The translations under genes and the position numbers were made by a program. The notes beneath the pieces are model-generated. The model saw only the letters and a list, made by a program, of their open reading frames with translations, was not told where the DNA came from and made no database searches. A DNA stretch of 64,000 nucleotides from Gemmatimonadota bacterium. GTDB taxonomy: Bacteria > Gemmatimonadota > Gemmatimonadetes > Gemmatimonadales > GWC2-71-9. The DNA is taken from positions 401,408-465,407 of the forward strand of contig JADJPD010000010.1 in NCBI GenBank assembly GCA_016713435.1, read 5' to 3'. Shown one piece after another: positions 9,043 to 17,900 of this stretch (within the stretch, counting starts at the first letter, position 1; the number at the start of each line of letters is the position of its first letter).

Positions 9043-9602
9043 CGCGTCGTTTCGCTCTCGCACTGCTCGCTACGCTAGCGCTGGGCTCGAGCGGCTGCGG
9101 TTACAACACGATCCAGACGCTCGACGAACAGGTGGGCCGCGCGCAGGGCCAGATCCAGGCCCAGCTGCAGCGGCGCGCCGACCTGATCCCGAACCTCGTG
9201 GCCACGGTGAAGGGCTACGCGGCCCACGAGGAGGGCGTCTTCACCGCCGTGGCCGACGCGCGCTCGCGCCTGGCGGGGGCGGTGCAGTCCAACAACCTGG
9301 AGCAGATGGCGGAGGCCAACCAGGCGCTCAATGCGCCCCTCGGGCGGCTGCTGGCCATCTCGGAGGCCTATCCCGAGCTCAAGGCGGACCAGAACTTCCG
9401 GGCGCTGCAGGATGAGCTGACCGGCACCGAGAACCGGATCGCCACGGCGCGCCAGGACTACAACGATGCGGTGAACTCGTTCAACGGCTACATCCGCAAG
9501 TTCCCCTACAACCTGACCGCCAAGATGTTCGGCGCGGGCGGGCCCAAGCCGTACTTCCAGGCCCGCGAGGGGGCGGAGGCGGCGCCGGAGGTCAAGTTCT
9601 AG
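9039..9602 (+). CDS. LemA family lipoprotein
   Basis: 187 residues. Lipoprotein signal MTRRFALALLATLALGSSGCG, then the family core YNTIQTLDEQVGRAQGQIQA and RRADLIPNLVATVKGYAAHE, forming the long antiparallel helices of LemA. The C-terminal FPYNLTAKMFGAGGPKPYF motif is also typical. LemA genes commonly sit beside TPM-domain genes, as here. The function is not settled; the pair is thought to act at the envelope. The ATG overlaps the preceding stop. A MITE-like element begins 70 bp after the stop, and its internal hairpin with a T-run may act as the terminator of this operon. Confidence 0.93.
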   Translation: MTRRFALALLATLALGSSGCGYNTIQTLDEQVGRAQGQIQAQLQRRADLIPNLVATVKGYAAHEEGVFTAVADARSRLAGAVQSNNLEQMAEANQALNAPLGRLLAISEAYPELKADQNFRALQDELTGTENRIATARQDYNDAVNSFNGYIRKFPYNLTAKMFGAGGPKPYFQAREGAEAAPEVKF

Positions 9603-9672
9603 CCCGAGCGGCGCCTTCGCGCGAACACGGGCTGCCTCGCTCGGGGGCGGCTCGTGGGTGTGAACGAGGTCC

Positions 9673-9917
9673 GGTGTGACTCAACGCAGAGGCGCAGAGG
9701 TCGCGGAGGGCCGCAGAGGAACGGCCCGAAGATGGTGGGCTCCCCGCGAGGGGAGCCCATCGTGTTTTTGCGGGTGCCGGGCCGGGTCGGGCAACGCCCC
9801 CGCCCCCTCACGGCGCCTCACCCAAAATCGCAGAGCCCGGGTCGGCAACATGCCAACCCGGCCTCGATGCCCTCTGCGGCCCTCTGCGACCTCCGCGCCT
9901 CTGCGTTGAGTCACACC
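9673..9917. mobile_element. MITE-like element, copy 1
   Basis: A 245-bp non-coding element with 47-bp terminal inverted repeats (9673-9719 and 9871-9917, two mismatches) that begin GGTGTGACTCAACGCAGAGG. Near the left arm stands a perfect 9-bp hairpin, GGGCTCCCC and GGGGAGCCC around GCGA (9737-9758), followed by ATCGTGTTTTTG, which looks like a working terminator on the plus strand. A related copy lies at 53668-53875. No transposase is encoded, so mobility would need help in trans. Imperfect 6-bp flanking repeats (AGGTCC, AGGCCC) hint at a target duplication, but this is weak. It fills the 328-bp gap between the lemA and M23 genes. Confidence 0.75.
9737..9770 (+). terminator. Hairpin plus T-run inside MITE-like copy 1
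   Basis: 9-bp perfect stem with a GCGA loop and a TGTTTTTG tail. Positioned to end the transcript of the TPM-LemA operon. Confidence 0.6.
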
Positions 9918-9930
9918 AGGCCCCCCGCCC

Positions 9931-10863
9931 TCAGTCCACCACCGCCTCGGGAAGGACGTAGCGCATCGGGTCCACCGGCTTGCCGTTGACGTGCACCTCG
10001 TATTGGAGGTGTGGCCCGGTGGCGAGGCCGGTGCTGCCCACCTCGGCGATGAGCTGGCCGCGCGCCACGCGCTGGCCCCGCTTGGCCAGGAGCTTGGAGG
10101 CGTGGGCAAAGCGGGTGGTGATGCCGAAGCCGTGGTCGATCTCGATGACGTTGCCATAGCCGGCTTCCCAGCCGGCCGAGAGGACGGTGCCGCCCGCCGG
10201 CGCCTGGATGGGCGAGCCCATCGGGGCGGTGACGTCGATGCCCTCGTGCGGCCGGTTGATGTGCAGGATCGGGTGCGAGCGCATCTTGGCGAAGGCGCTG
10301 GTGAGCCAGCCCGTGGTGGGCAGGATCGACGGCGTGGCCGCCAGGCGCTCGCGGTGCTGCAGCAGGCTGTCCTTGGCCTCGTCGAAGGACGCGGCCAGCA
10401 GGTTGGCGCGACGGATGAGGGCGCCGAGGTCCACGCGGACGTCTGCGGCCCGCTGGCCCAGGACCCCCATCCGGCTCAGTGAGTCGATGCTGGCGTTGGG
10501 GTCGGCGGGGCCGCCGATGCCGGCCTACTGCACCGACGGATCATTGGGCTCGAGGTTGGCCAGCAGGCGGATGCGGGCGTCCCGCGTCGCGATGTTCTTG
10601 AGGGTGTCGGTGAGCTGGGTGACCTGGCTGTGCATCTGGCCCAGTTCCTCGGCCAGCCGGGCATTCTCCCGCTCCAGCTGCGCCGCCCGCCCCAGGTCCA
10701 GGGACTTGGAGACGGTGCCGTAGCCGAGCAGCAGGGCCAGGAGCGCCACGATCCCGCCGGAGGCCGCCGCGCCCTTGACCAGGCGCTGGGAGACCTCAAT
10801 GGCCCGGCTCGCCCCAGAGCCCGGGGGCACGAGCACGATCGTCCATTTCTTCGGTTCGGGCAT
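9931..10863 (-). pseudogene. M23 peptidase-like (LytM) membrane protein interrupted by an in-frame TAG
   Basis: Read through, the frame gives 310 codons. It has a short cytosolic N-terminus, one membrane span (about residues 30-50), a coiled coil (LERENARLAEELGQMHSQ) and a C-terminal LytM domain with HEGIDVTAPMG and GLATGPHLQYEV. A TAG at 10525-10527 in the same frame splits it after NDPSVQ; the reading resumes without shift (AGIGGPADPN) to the natural end. The HxH zinc motif reads HLQ, so one zinc ligand is also missing, as in non-catalytic LytM amidase activators. It may be two polypeptides, a decayed gene or a sequence error. A TTGACC-16-TAGGTT promoter lies upstream. Confidence 0.8.
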
Positions 10864-10957
10864 GGCATCCCTGCAAAGAAGGCCGGTGGATACCGGAGAC
10901 CCAAGGAAATCTTGTGCCTGAGGAGTTATCGGCGGGTCGGACCTTCGACCGGAGGCT

Positions 10958-10985
10958 AACCTACCCCCGGGGCAGGGATGGTCAA
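10958..10985 (-). promoter_or_regulatory. Promoter of the M23-like gene
   Basis: Minus strand TTGACC (10980-10985), 16 bp, TAGGTT (10958-10963). It lies about 95 bp before the ATG at 10863. Confidence 0.55.
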
Positions 10986-10999
10986 GTGCGATTAATCAC

Positions 11000-11030
11000 T
11001 GGCAAATCCTTGACTGTCAAGGATTTGCCA
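11000..11030. terminator. Perfect 14-bp hairpin spanning the metG stop codon
   Basis: TGGCAAATCCTTGA and its exact complement flank a 3-nt loop. The metG TGA lies in the hairpin. No T-run follows on the minus strand (GTGATTAATCGC), so it may be a stability or bidirectional termination structure rather than a classical terminator. Confidence 0.5.
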
Positions 11031-12537
11031 CCGGCGGCTTCGGAAAGAGCCCGTCCGGTTTCCGGACCGTGAGGCCAGTCACCTCCGGGTGGGTGGCCGC
11101 ATTCCACGCCCGGATCGGGCGGTCCGCCTGTCCAAGAAATTGCCAGAGACTGCCGGCCTTGCCCGGCATGAATGGCCAGGTCAGGACGGCCAGCCGGAGG
11201 AGGCAGCGGGCCAGGGAGGCGAGGGCCTGGTCCAGTTCCGGGTCCCTCCCCTGCTTGGCCAGGGTCCAGGGAGCCACCTGGACGATGTACTGGTTGGCGG
11301 CCGTCACCAGCTCCCAGGCGGCCTCGGCGCCGCCGCGGAGGTCAAACGCATCCATGGCCTCGGCGTAGCCCGCCACGGCCTCGGCGCCGGCCTCGTCGAG
11401 GGGGCTCGGGCCGCCGGCGGGGACCACGCCGGCGCGGTACTTCTCGATCATGGCGAGCGAGCGGCTGGCCAGGTTGCCGAGGCCGTCGGCCAGGTCGGCG
11501 GTGTAGCGCTCGTCGAAGCGCTCCCAGGTGAAGTTGCCGTCGCTGGCAAAGCCCACCTCGCGCAGCAGGAAGTAGCGCAGCGCGTCGGGGCCGTGGCGGC
11601 TGATGGCCTCGCGCAGGTCGAGGCGGACGCCGGCGCTCTTCGAGAAGCGGTCGCCGCCGTAGTAGATGAAGCCGTGGGCCCACACCCGCTCCGGCACCGG
11701 CTCGCCCGCGGCGTGGAGCATCGCGGGCCAGATCACGCAGTGGAAGCGGGTGATGTCCTTGCCGATGACGTGGAGCTGCGCCGGCCAGGTGGCGCCGGAG
11801 CCGGCGAAGCGGCGCGCGGTCCAGTAGTTGGGGAGCGCGTCGAACCAGACGTAGGTGGTCTGCTGCTCGCCGGTGCTGAGGGGGCGGGGGAAGGGAATGC
11901 CCCACGAGAAGCGGCTCCGGCTGGCGGAGACGTCCTCGAGCCCCTGGCGCAGCAGGCCCAGGATCTCGTTGCGGCGGACCTCGGGCTGGATGAACTGCGG
12001 GTTGTCGGCGAGGAGCTTCTCGAGGAAGCCCTGGTAGCGCGAGAGGCGGAAGAACCAGTTCCGCTCCGTCACCTCCTCCAGCGTGCGGGTGGGGTGCAGC
12101 ACGCACTTGCCGTCCACGATGTCCGCGTCGGTCTTGAACGACTCGCAGCCGACACAGTAGAGCCCGGTGTAGGCGCGCTCGTAGAAGTCGTCGGGGTTGC
12201 GGGCGAAGATCTGCTCGATCAGCGCCTGCACGCCGGCGTGATGCTCGGGCCGGGTGGTGCGGATGAACTGGTCGCGGGAAATGAGCAGCTCATCCCAGGT
12301 CTGCTCGAAGGTGGCGGCCACCTCGTCCACCAGCGCCTGCGGGGTGGTGCCACGGTCCACGGCGGTCTGCGCCACCTTCTGGCCGTGCTCGTCCATGCCG
12401 ATCAGGAACCAGACGTCGTCGCCGCGGAGCCGGCGGTAGCGGGCGATGCAGTCGGCGCCGACCTTCTCGAAGGCGTGCCCCATGTGGGGATCGCCGTTGG
12501 CATAGTCAATGGCGGTGGTGAGGAAAAACGACGCCAC
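11017..12537 (-). CDS. metG: Methionyl-tRNA synthetase
   Basis: Charges tRNA-Met with methionine. It is a 506-residue class I synthetase with the HIGH motif as HMGH at about residue 18, a zinc knuckle region beginning YCVGCESF, and the KMSKS loop as RFSKSAG. An anticodon-binding helical domain follows; the C-terminal EMAP/Trbp111 dimerisation domain of longer MetRS is absent, as in many short forms. The start abuts the ricT stop with no spacer, so it is the last gene of the hisIE-dnaE-accA-ricT-metG operon. The stop codon is buried in a hairpin. Confidence 0.96.
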   Translation of the reverse strand: MASFFLTTAIDYANGDPHMGHAFEKVGADCIARYRRLRGDDVWFLIGMDEHGQKVAQTAVDRGTTPQALVDEVAATFEQTWDELLISRDQFIRTTRPEHHAGVQALIEQIFARNPDDFYERAYTGLYCVGCESFKTDADIVDGKCVLHPTRTLEEVTERNWFFRLSRYQGFLEKLLADNPQFIQPEVRRNEILGLLRQGLEDVSASRSRFSWGIPFPRPLSTGEQQTTYVWFDALPNYWTARRFAGSGATWPAQLHVIGKDITRFHCVIWPAMLHAAGEPVPERVWAHGFIYYGGDRFSKSAGVRLDLREAISRHGPDALRYFLLREVGFASDGNFTWERFDERYTADLADGLGNLASRSLAMIEKYRAGVVPAGGPSPLDEAGAEAVAGYAEAMDAFDLRGGAEAAWELVTAANQYIVQVAPWTLAKQGRDPELDQALASLARCLLRLAVLTWPFMPGKAGSLWQFLGQADRPIRAWNAATHPEVTGLTVRKPDGLFPKPPVANP

Positions 12538-13992
12538 TCAGGCCTCGGGGGACGGTGAGGAGTTGCCGCCTGGAGTCTCGCCGCCACGGCCGCCGCGCCC
12601 GCGGCGGCCGCGGCGCCGGCGCCGCCGAGCCTGCTGGCCATCGGCCTCGGCGTTGTCCGGCTGGCCGGTCGGCTCGGGCGTGGGACGGGGGGGCGGGAGC
12701 GGCTGCTCGGGAGCGCGCCCGCGGGGGCGCTCGGCGCGCTCGCCCGGCCTCCCCTTCTGGCGCGGTGCCTCGCCCTGCGCTGGACGCTGTTCGGAGAGGG
12801 CCGGCTTCCCGGCGGCCCCCTGCGGTGGCCGTGACGGCTGAGGCGGGCGCTCGTGCTTGCCACCCTGCGACGCGGGGGCAGCGGCCGGGCGCGCCTCGGG
12901 ACGCTTCCCGTCCGGCGGCCGCCGGTCCATGCCGGGGCGCGCCGGCACGGCGGGCGCGGCCAGCGGCTCGGCCCCGGCCTCGCGCTCGGCCTGTTCCTCG
13001 CGCAGCTGCACCAGCGGGATGATGCGCGGCCCGTGGCCCTCGCTCCGGAGGAAGACGCGCTCGCGGAAGATGTCCACCGCCACCACCTTCTCGGCGCCGT
13101 GGCGGGTCTGCAGCGTCTTGCCCTCGCGCGGGAAGCGCTTGCGCGCGGCGACGTAGAACTCGTGTTCGTACTTGAGGCAGCAGAGCAGCCGCCCGCAGCC
13201 ACCGGAGATCTGCGCCGGGTTGAGTGAGAGGTGCTGGTCCTTGGCGAGGGCCAGGCTCACGGGGTTGAGGTCCTTGAGCCAGGTGCTGCAGCAGAACTCG
13301 CGGCCGCAGCGGCCCACGCCGCCCAGGCGCGCGGCCTCGTCCCGGACGCCGATCTGGCGCAGCTCGATCCGTGCCTTGAACGCCGCCGCGAGCTCGCGCA
13401 CCAGCACGCGGAAGTCCACCCGCTTCTCGGCCGTGAAGTAGATGGTGAGCTTGGAGCGGTCGAACTGCCACTCGGTGTCGCTCACCCGCATCTCGAGCTT
13501 GTGCTGGCGGACCTTGGCGATGGCCTGCTGGCGGAGGTCGTCTTCCTGCTTGCGGAGCTCGTTGGCCTGACGAATGTCTTCCTGGGTGGCGCGCCGGAGG
13601 ACCTGCCGGAGCTTGGGCCCGCGCTTGCCGTCGGCCGGGGGGGCCGGTGGCTCCGGGGCCGGGGGAGGGGCGGCGGGCGTCTCCTCCTCCGCCGGGGCGT
13701 CGCCGGCCACGGCCACCGCGCTCCCCTCGTCGGCGCCGCCGGGTTCCGCGCTGGTCTCCACCGCCCGGCCGCCGCTGCGCGCCTCGGCGACGCCCGCGCC
13801 CACGGCGCAGGAGCTGCACGCCCCGCACTTCTTCTCGGCGGACGGCCCGGTGGTGAGCACGCGCCCCAGGTCCTGGCCGCGCTCGGCGGGAACCACGACG
13901 GCCTCGTGGAGCCGCAGCGGCTCCCGGTCGTCGGGCCAGGCGAAGAACTCGCGGCGGGTGCCCTTGAAGCGGACTTCGACGGTCTGGGGCAT
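12538..13992 (-). CDS. ricT: PSP1-domain protein, RicT (YaaT) homologue with long basic tail
   Basis: 484 residues. In Bacillus, RicT with RicA and RicF binds Fe-S clusters and steers RNase Y. The PSP1 core (about residues 140-330) has the Cys-rich motifs GRCGREFCCSTW and GGCGRLLCCLKYE; further Cys lie in KKCGACSSCA near residue 60. Two additions are unusual: an Ala/Glu/Pro-rich insert at about 70-120, and a tail of some 130 residues rich in Pro, Arg and Gly ending RRRRRGRRGRGGRGGETPGG, which resembles an RGG-type RNA-binding tail. The start overlaps the accA stop by one base (ATGA). Confidence 0.9.
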   Translation of the reverse strand: MPQTVEVRFKGTRREFFAWPDDREPLRLHEAVVVPAERGQDLGRVLTTGPSAEKKCGACSSCAVGAGVAEARSGGRAVETSAEPGGADEGSAVAVAGDAPAEEETPAAPPPAPEPPAPPADGKRGPKLRQVLRRATQEDIRQANELRKQEDDLRQQAIAKVRQHKLEMRVSDTEWQFDRSKLTIYFTAEKRVDFRVLVRELAAAFKARIELRQIGVRDEAARLGGVGRCGREFCCSTWLKDLNPVSLALAKDQHLSLNPAQISGGCGRLLCCLKYEHEFYVAARKRFPREGKTLQTRHGAEKVVAVDIFRERVFLRSEGHGPRIIPLVQLREEQAEREAGAEPLAAPAVPARPGMDRRPPDGKRPEARPAAAPASQGGKHERPPQPSRPPQGAAGKPALSEQRPAQGEAPRQKGRPGERAERPRGRAPEQPLPPPRPTPEPTGQPDNAEADGQQARRRRRRGRRGRGGRGGETPGGNSSPSPEA

Positions 13993-14954
13993 CAGGCCTC
14001 GGTGAAGGCCCCCATCGCGGCGAACTTGTCGCCGCGGCGGCGCACCAGCTTTTCGGGGCGGATCTTGCGGAGCTCGTTGACGTGGCGGATGAGCGCCTCC
14101 CGCAGCGCCTCACCGGTGGCGTCGGGATCGAGGTGGGCGCCCCCCATGGGCTCGGGGAGCACCTCGTCGATGAGCTTGCTCTTGAGCAGGTCCTGCGCCG
14201 TCAGCTTCAGGGCGTCGGCGGCGCGCTCGCGCTGGCTGGCGTCCTTCCAGAGGATGGCGGCGCAGCCCTCGGGGGAGATCACCGAGTAGACCGAGTTCTC
14301 GAACATGAGGATCCGGTCGGCGGTGCCGAGCGCCAGGGCGCCGCCCGAGCCGCCTTCGCCGATGACCACGGCCACGATGGGCGTCGGCAGCGCCGCCATC
14401 TCGAGGATGTTCCGCGCCAGCGCCTCGGACTGGCCGCGCTCCTCGGCGCCGAGGCCGGGATAGGCGCCGGGGGTGTCGATGAGCGTGATGACCGGCGCGC
14501 CGAACTTGGCCGCCATCTTCATGAGCCGGAGCGCCTTCCGGTAGCCCTCGGGGTGGGCCATGCCGAAGTTGCGCTTCAGGTTCTCCTTGGTGTCCCGCCC
14601 CTTCTGGTGCCCGATCACCATCACCGACAGTCCGGCGAGCCGCGCCCAGCCGCCGACGATCGAGGGATCGTCGCGGTAGAGCCGGTCGCCGTGCAGCTCG
14701 ATGAAGTCGGTGAAGATGGTGCTCAGGTAGTCCAGCGTGTAGGGCCGGCGCGGATGCCGCGCCACCTGCACCCGCTGGATGGGCGAGAGCGCGCCGTAGA
14801 TCTCCTGGCGCACCGTGTTGAGCCGGACCTGCAGCAGCCGGATCTCCTCGGCCACGTCGATCTTGCCCTCCTCACCGAGCTTCTGGAGGTTCTCGATCTG
14901 CCGTTCCAGCTCCTGCAGGGGCTTCTCGAAGTCGAGCGCGTAGGTCGAGGCCAT
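13992..14954 (-). CDS. accA: Acetyl-CoA carboxylase carboxyltransferase subunit alpha
   Basis: Half of the carboxyltransferase that moves CO2 from biotin to acetyl-CoA, forming malonyl-CoA for fatty acid synthesis. The 320 residues start MASTYALDFEKPLQELERQI, with the family motifs GHQKGRDTKENLKRNFGM and GEGGSGGALALG. The ATG at 14954 was chosen because the reading frame upstream is low-complexity and unlike any AccA. The partner accD is not in the window. It lies in the dnaE operon, as in many bacteria where accA follows dnaE. Confidence 0.96.
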   Translation of the reverse strand: MASTYALDFEKPLQELERQIENLQKLGEEGKIDVAEEIRLLQVRLNTVRQEIYGALSPIQRVQVARHPRRPYTLDYLSTIFTDFIELHGDRLYRDDPSIVGGWARLAGLSVMVIGHQKGRDTKENLKRNFGMAHPEGYRKALRLMKMAAKFGAPVITLIDTPGAYPGLGAEERGQSEALARNILEMAALPTPIVAVVIGEGGSGGALALGTADRILMFENSVYSVISPEGCAAILWKDASQRERAADALKLTAQDLLKSKLIDEVLPEPMGGAHLDPDATGEALREALIRHVNELRKIRPEKLVRRRGDKFAAMGAFTEA

Positions 14955-14998
14955 GGGGGTCGGGTGAGCGAGGGTCGCGGCGGCGCGGGGCGCCGCCG

Positions 14999-17900
14999 TC
15001 AGGATGCGCGCACGAACGCGACGCTGTCCGTGCCAAGCAGCCGGCGCAGGCCGGCCACCAGTTCTTCGTCGGGGGCCACGCGGACCCGGCGGGACCGCGC
15101 CCGGAGGCGCTCGCCGTTCCCGTCGGACCATTCAATATAGAGCGGCGCGGGCCCGGGGTGGCGGCTGCAGAGGGCCACCGCCTGCCGGAGCAGGTCCGGC
15201 TCGGGGGCGCTCGGCAGGCTCCAGCGGAGCGCCAGGCCCAGCGAGCCCGAGCTGAGCAGCTCCTCGAGCGGGCGGGCGCTCTCCACCACGAACGGCGCCC
15301 GCTCCTCCCCCCGGTCCCGGGCGGAGTACCCGCCCGTCAGGAGCACCGCCAGATCCTCCCGCAGCACGGAGTTCAGCTTGGACCACGCCTCCGGGAAGAC
15401 GATGGCCTCGGCGGTGCCGTGGAAGTCCTCGAGGATGATCCGGGCGTACTCCTTGCCCGTCTTCTTTGAGATCTGCCGCTTCACCGACGTCAGCACGGCG
15501 GCCACCGTCACCTGGTGCTCGCTCCACTCGTGCAGCGTGGCGGTGGTCCGGCTGCCGAAGACCTCGACCTCCGCGCGGAAGCGCTCCAGCGGGTGGCCGG
15601 AGATGAAGAAGCCGATGACTTCCTTTTCCTTGGCCAGCCGTTCCTGCTCGGTCCACGGCGGGACGTCGGGGAGGCCGCTGGCGGTGGGCCGCGCGGTGGG
15701 CGTCGCCTCGCCGAAGAGGGAGGCCTGGCCCACCTCGCGCTCCTGCTGCAGCACCTGCGCCTCCCGCAGCGCGTCGTCCAGCGCCTGCACCAGCTGGTGG
15801 CGGTGGCCGCCGAGGCCGTCCATGGCGCCGGCGGCCACGAGGGACTCGAGGACGCGCTTGTTGCAGAGGCGGAGGTCCACCCGCTGCGCGAAGTCGCGGA
15901 GGCTCGTGAACGGCTCCTGGGTGCGCGCCGCGATCATCGACTCGATGGCGCCGCGTCCCACGTTCCGCACCGCGCCGAGGCCAAAGCGCATCCGCTTCTC
16001 CCCGGTGACGGTGAACTTGAAGCCCGACTCGTTGACGTCCGGCGGCAGCACCTCGATGCCCAGCTCGCGGGCCTCGTTGATGTACTGCACCACCTTGTCG
16101 GTGCTCCCGATTTCCGAGGAGAGCAGCGCCGCCATGAACTCGGCCGGGTAGTAGGTCTTGAGCCACGCCGTCTGGTAGCTCAGCACCGAGTACGCCACCG
16201 AGTGCGACTTGTTGAAGCCGTAGCGCCCGAAGGTCTTGATCTGCCCGCCGAGGTCCTCGGCCAGCTTCTGGCTGATGCCCTTGGCCACGGCGCGCTCGAT
16301 GAAGTGGCCCACTTCCTTGTCGATCAGCTCCTGGTCCTTCTTGCCCACCGCCTTCCGGAGCACGTCGGCTTCGGCGAGCGAGTAGCCCGCCAGCACGTTG
16401 GCGATCCGCATCACCTGCTCCTGGTAGGTGATGACGCCGTAGGTGGGCTCCAGCACCTCCTCGAGGGAGGGGTGCGGGTAGCTGACCTTCTCCTGCCCCA
16501 GCTTGCGGCGGATGAAGACGAGGTGCATCCCTGCGTCGAGCGGGCCTGGCCGGAGCAGCGCGTTGGAGGCCACGAGGTCGTCGAACCGGTCGCACTTCAT
16601 GTTCCGGAGCGTCTCGGTGGCCAGCGGCGACTCGAACTGGAAGATGCCGGCGGTGCGGCCCTTGCGGAGCACCTCGTAGACCTTGGGGTCCTCGAAGTCC
16701 AGCGTGTCCACGTCGATGTGCCGCCCGTGGCGCTCGGCGATCATCTGCACGGCGTCGTGGATGACGGTCAGCGTCTTGAGGCCGAGCATGTCCATCTTGA
16801 GCATGCCGACCTTCTCGAGGGGCCCCATCTCGAACTGCGTGATGATGGAGTCCTCGCCGTCCGCCCCCGCCCCCGAGCCCTTGGTGGGGGCGGAGCAGAC
16901 GGGGACGTACTCGCTGAGCGGGCCCGGCGCGATGACCACGCCCGCGGCGTGCACCGACGCGTGGCGGCTGATCCCCTCGATCCGGCTCGCGAACTGGACG
17001 CAGCGCTCGTAGAGCGGGTTGCCCTTCACCAGGTCCCGGAACTCGGTGACCTGCTTCAGCGCCTCGTCCACGGTGAGCGCGAACGCCGGCCCGGAGGGGA
17101 TGAGCTTGGTGAGCTTGTCGGCGTCGCCCGGGGGGATGCGGAGCAGGCGGGCCACGTCCTTCACCGCGGCGCGCGCCTTGAGCGTCCCGAAGGTGATGAT
17201 CTGCCCCACGCTGGCGCGCCCGTAGCGCTGCCGCACGTACTCGATGACCTCGCCCCGGCGCTCGAAGCAGAAGTCCACGTCGATGTCGGGCATCGACACG
17301 CGCTCGGGGTTCAGGAACCGCTCGAACAGCAGGTCGAACTTGAGCGGGTCCACGTTGGTGATGCCGAGCCCGTACGCCACGATGGACCCGGCCGCCGACC
17401 CGCGGCCCGGGCCCACCGGGATGCCGCGCTCCCGCGCCGCGGCGATGAAGTCCTGGACGATCAGGAAGTAGCCGGCGTAGCCCGCCTTGTTGATCACGGA
17501 GAGCTCGTAGTCGAGCCGCTCCTGCACGTGCGCGGGGATGGGGGCGCCGTACCGTTTCTCGATGCCCTTCGTGGCCAGGTCGAGGAGCAGCGCCTCCTCG
17601 GTGTCGTAGCCCTCGGGCCGCGGGAAGCTCGGCACGAAGTACTTCTTCTCGAAGCTGAACTCGCAGGTGTTGGCCACCACCTGCGTGTTCGCCAACACCT
17701 CGGGATGGCCCTTGAAGAGCTTGGCCATCTCGGCCTCGCTCTTGACGTACGACTCGCTGCCCTCGAAGCGGAACCGCTTGGGATCGTCCAGCTCCGAGCC
17801 GGTGCCGATGGCCAGCAGCACGTCGTGCGCCTCGGCGTCCTCGCGGGTCAGGTAGTGGGCGTCGTTGGTGGCCACCACGCCGAGGCCGAGGTCCTTGGAG

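Noticed and set aside
9654..9989. Short ORFs across MITE-like copy 1
   Set aside because: They read the inverted repeats on both strands and have no ribosome site.
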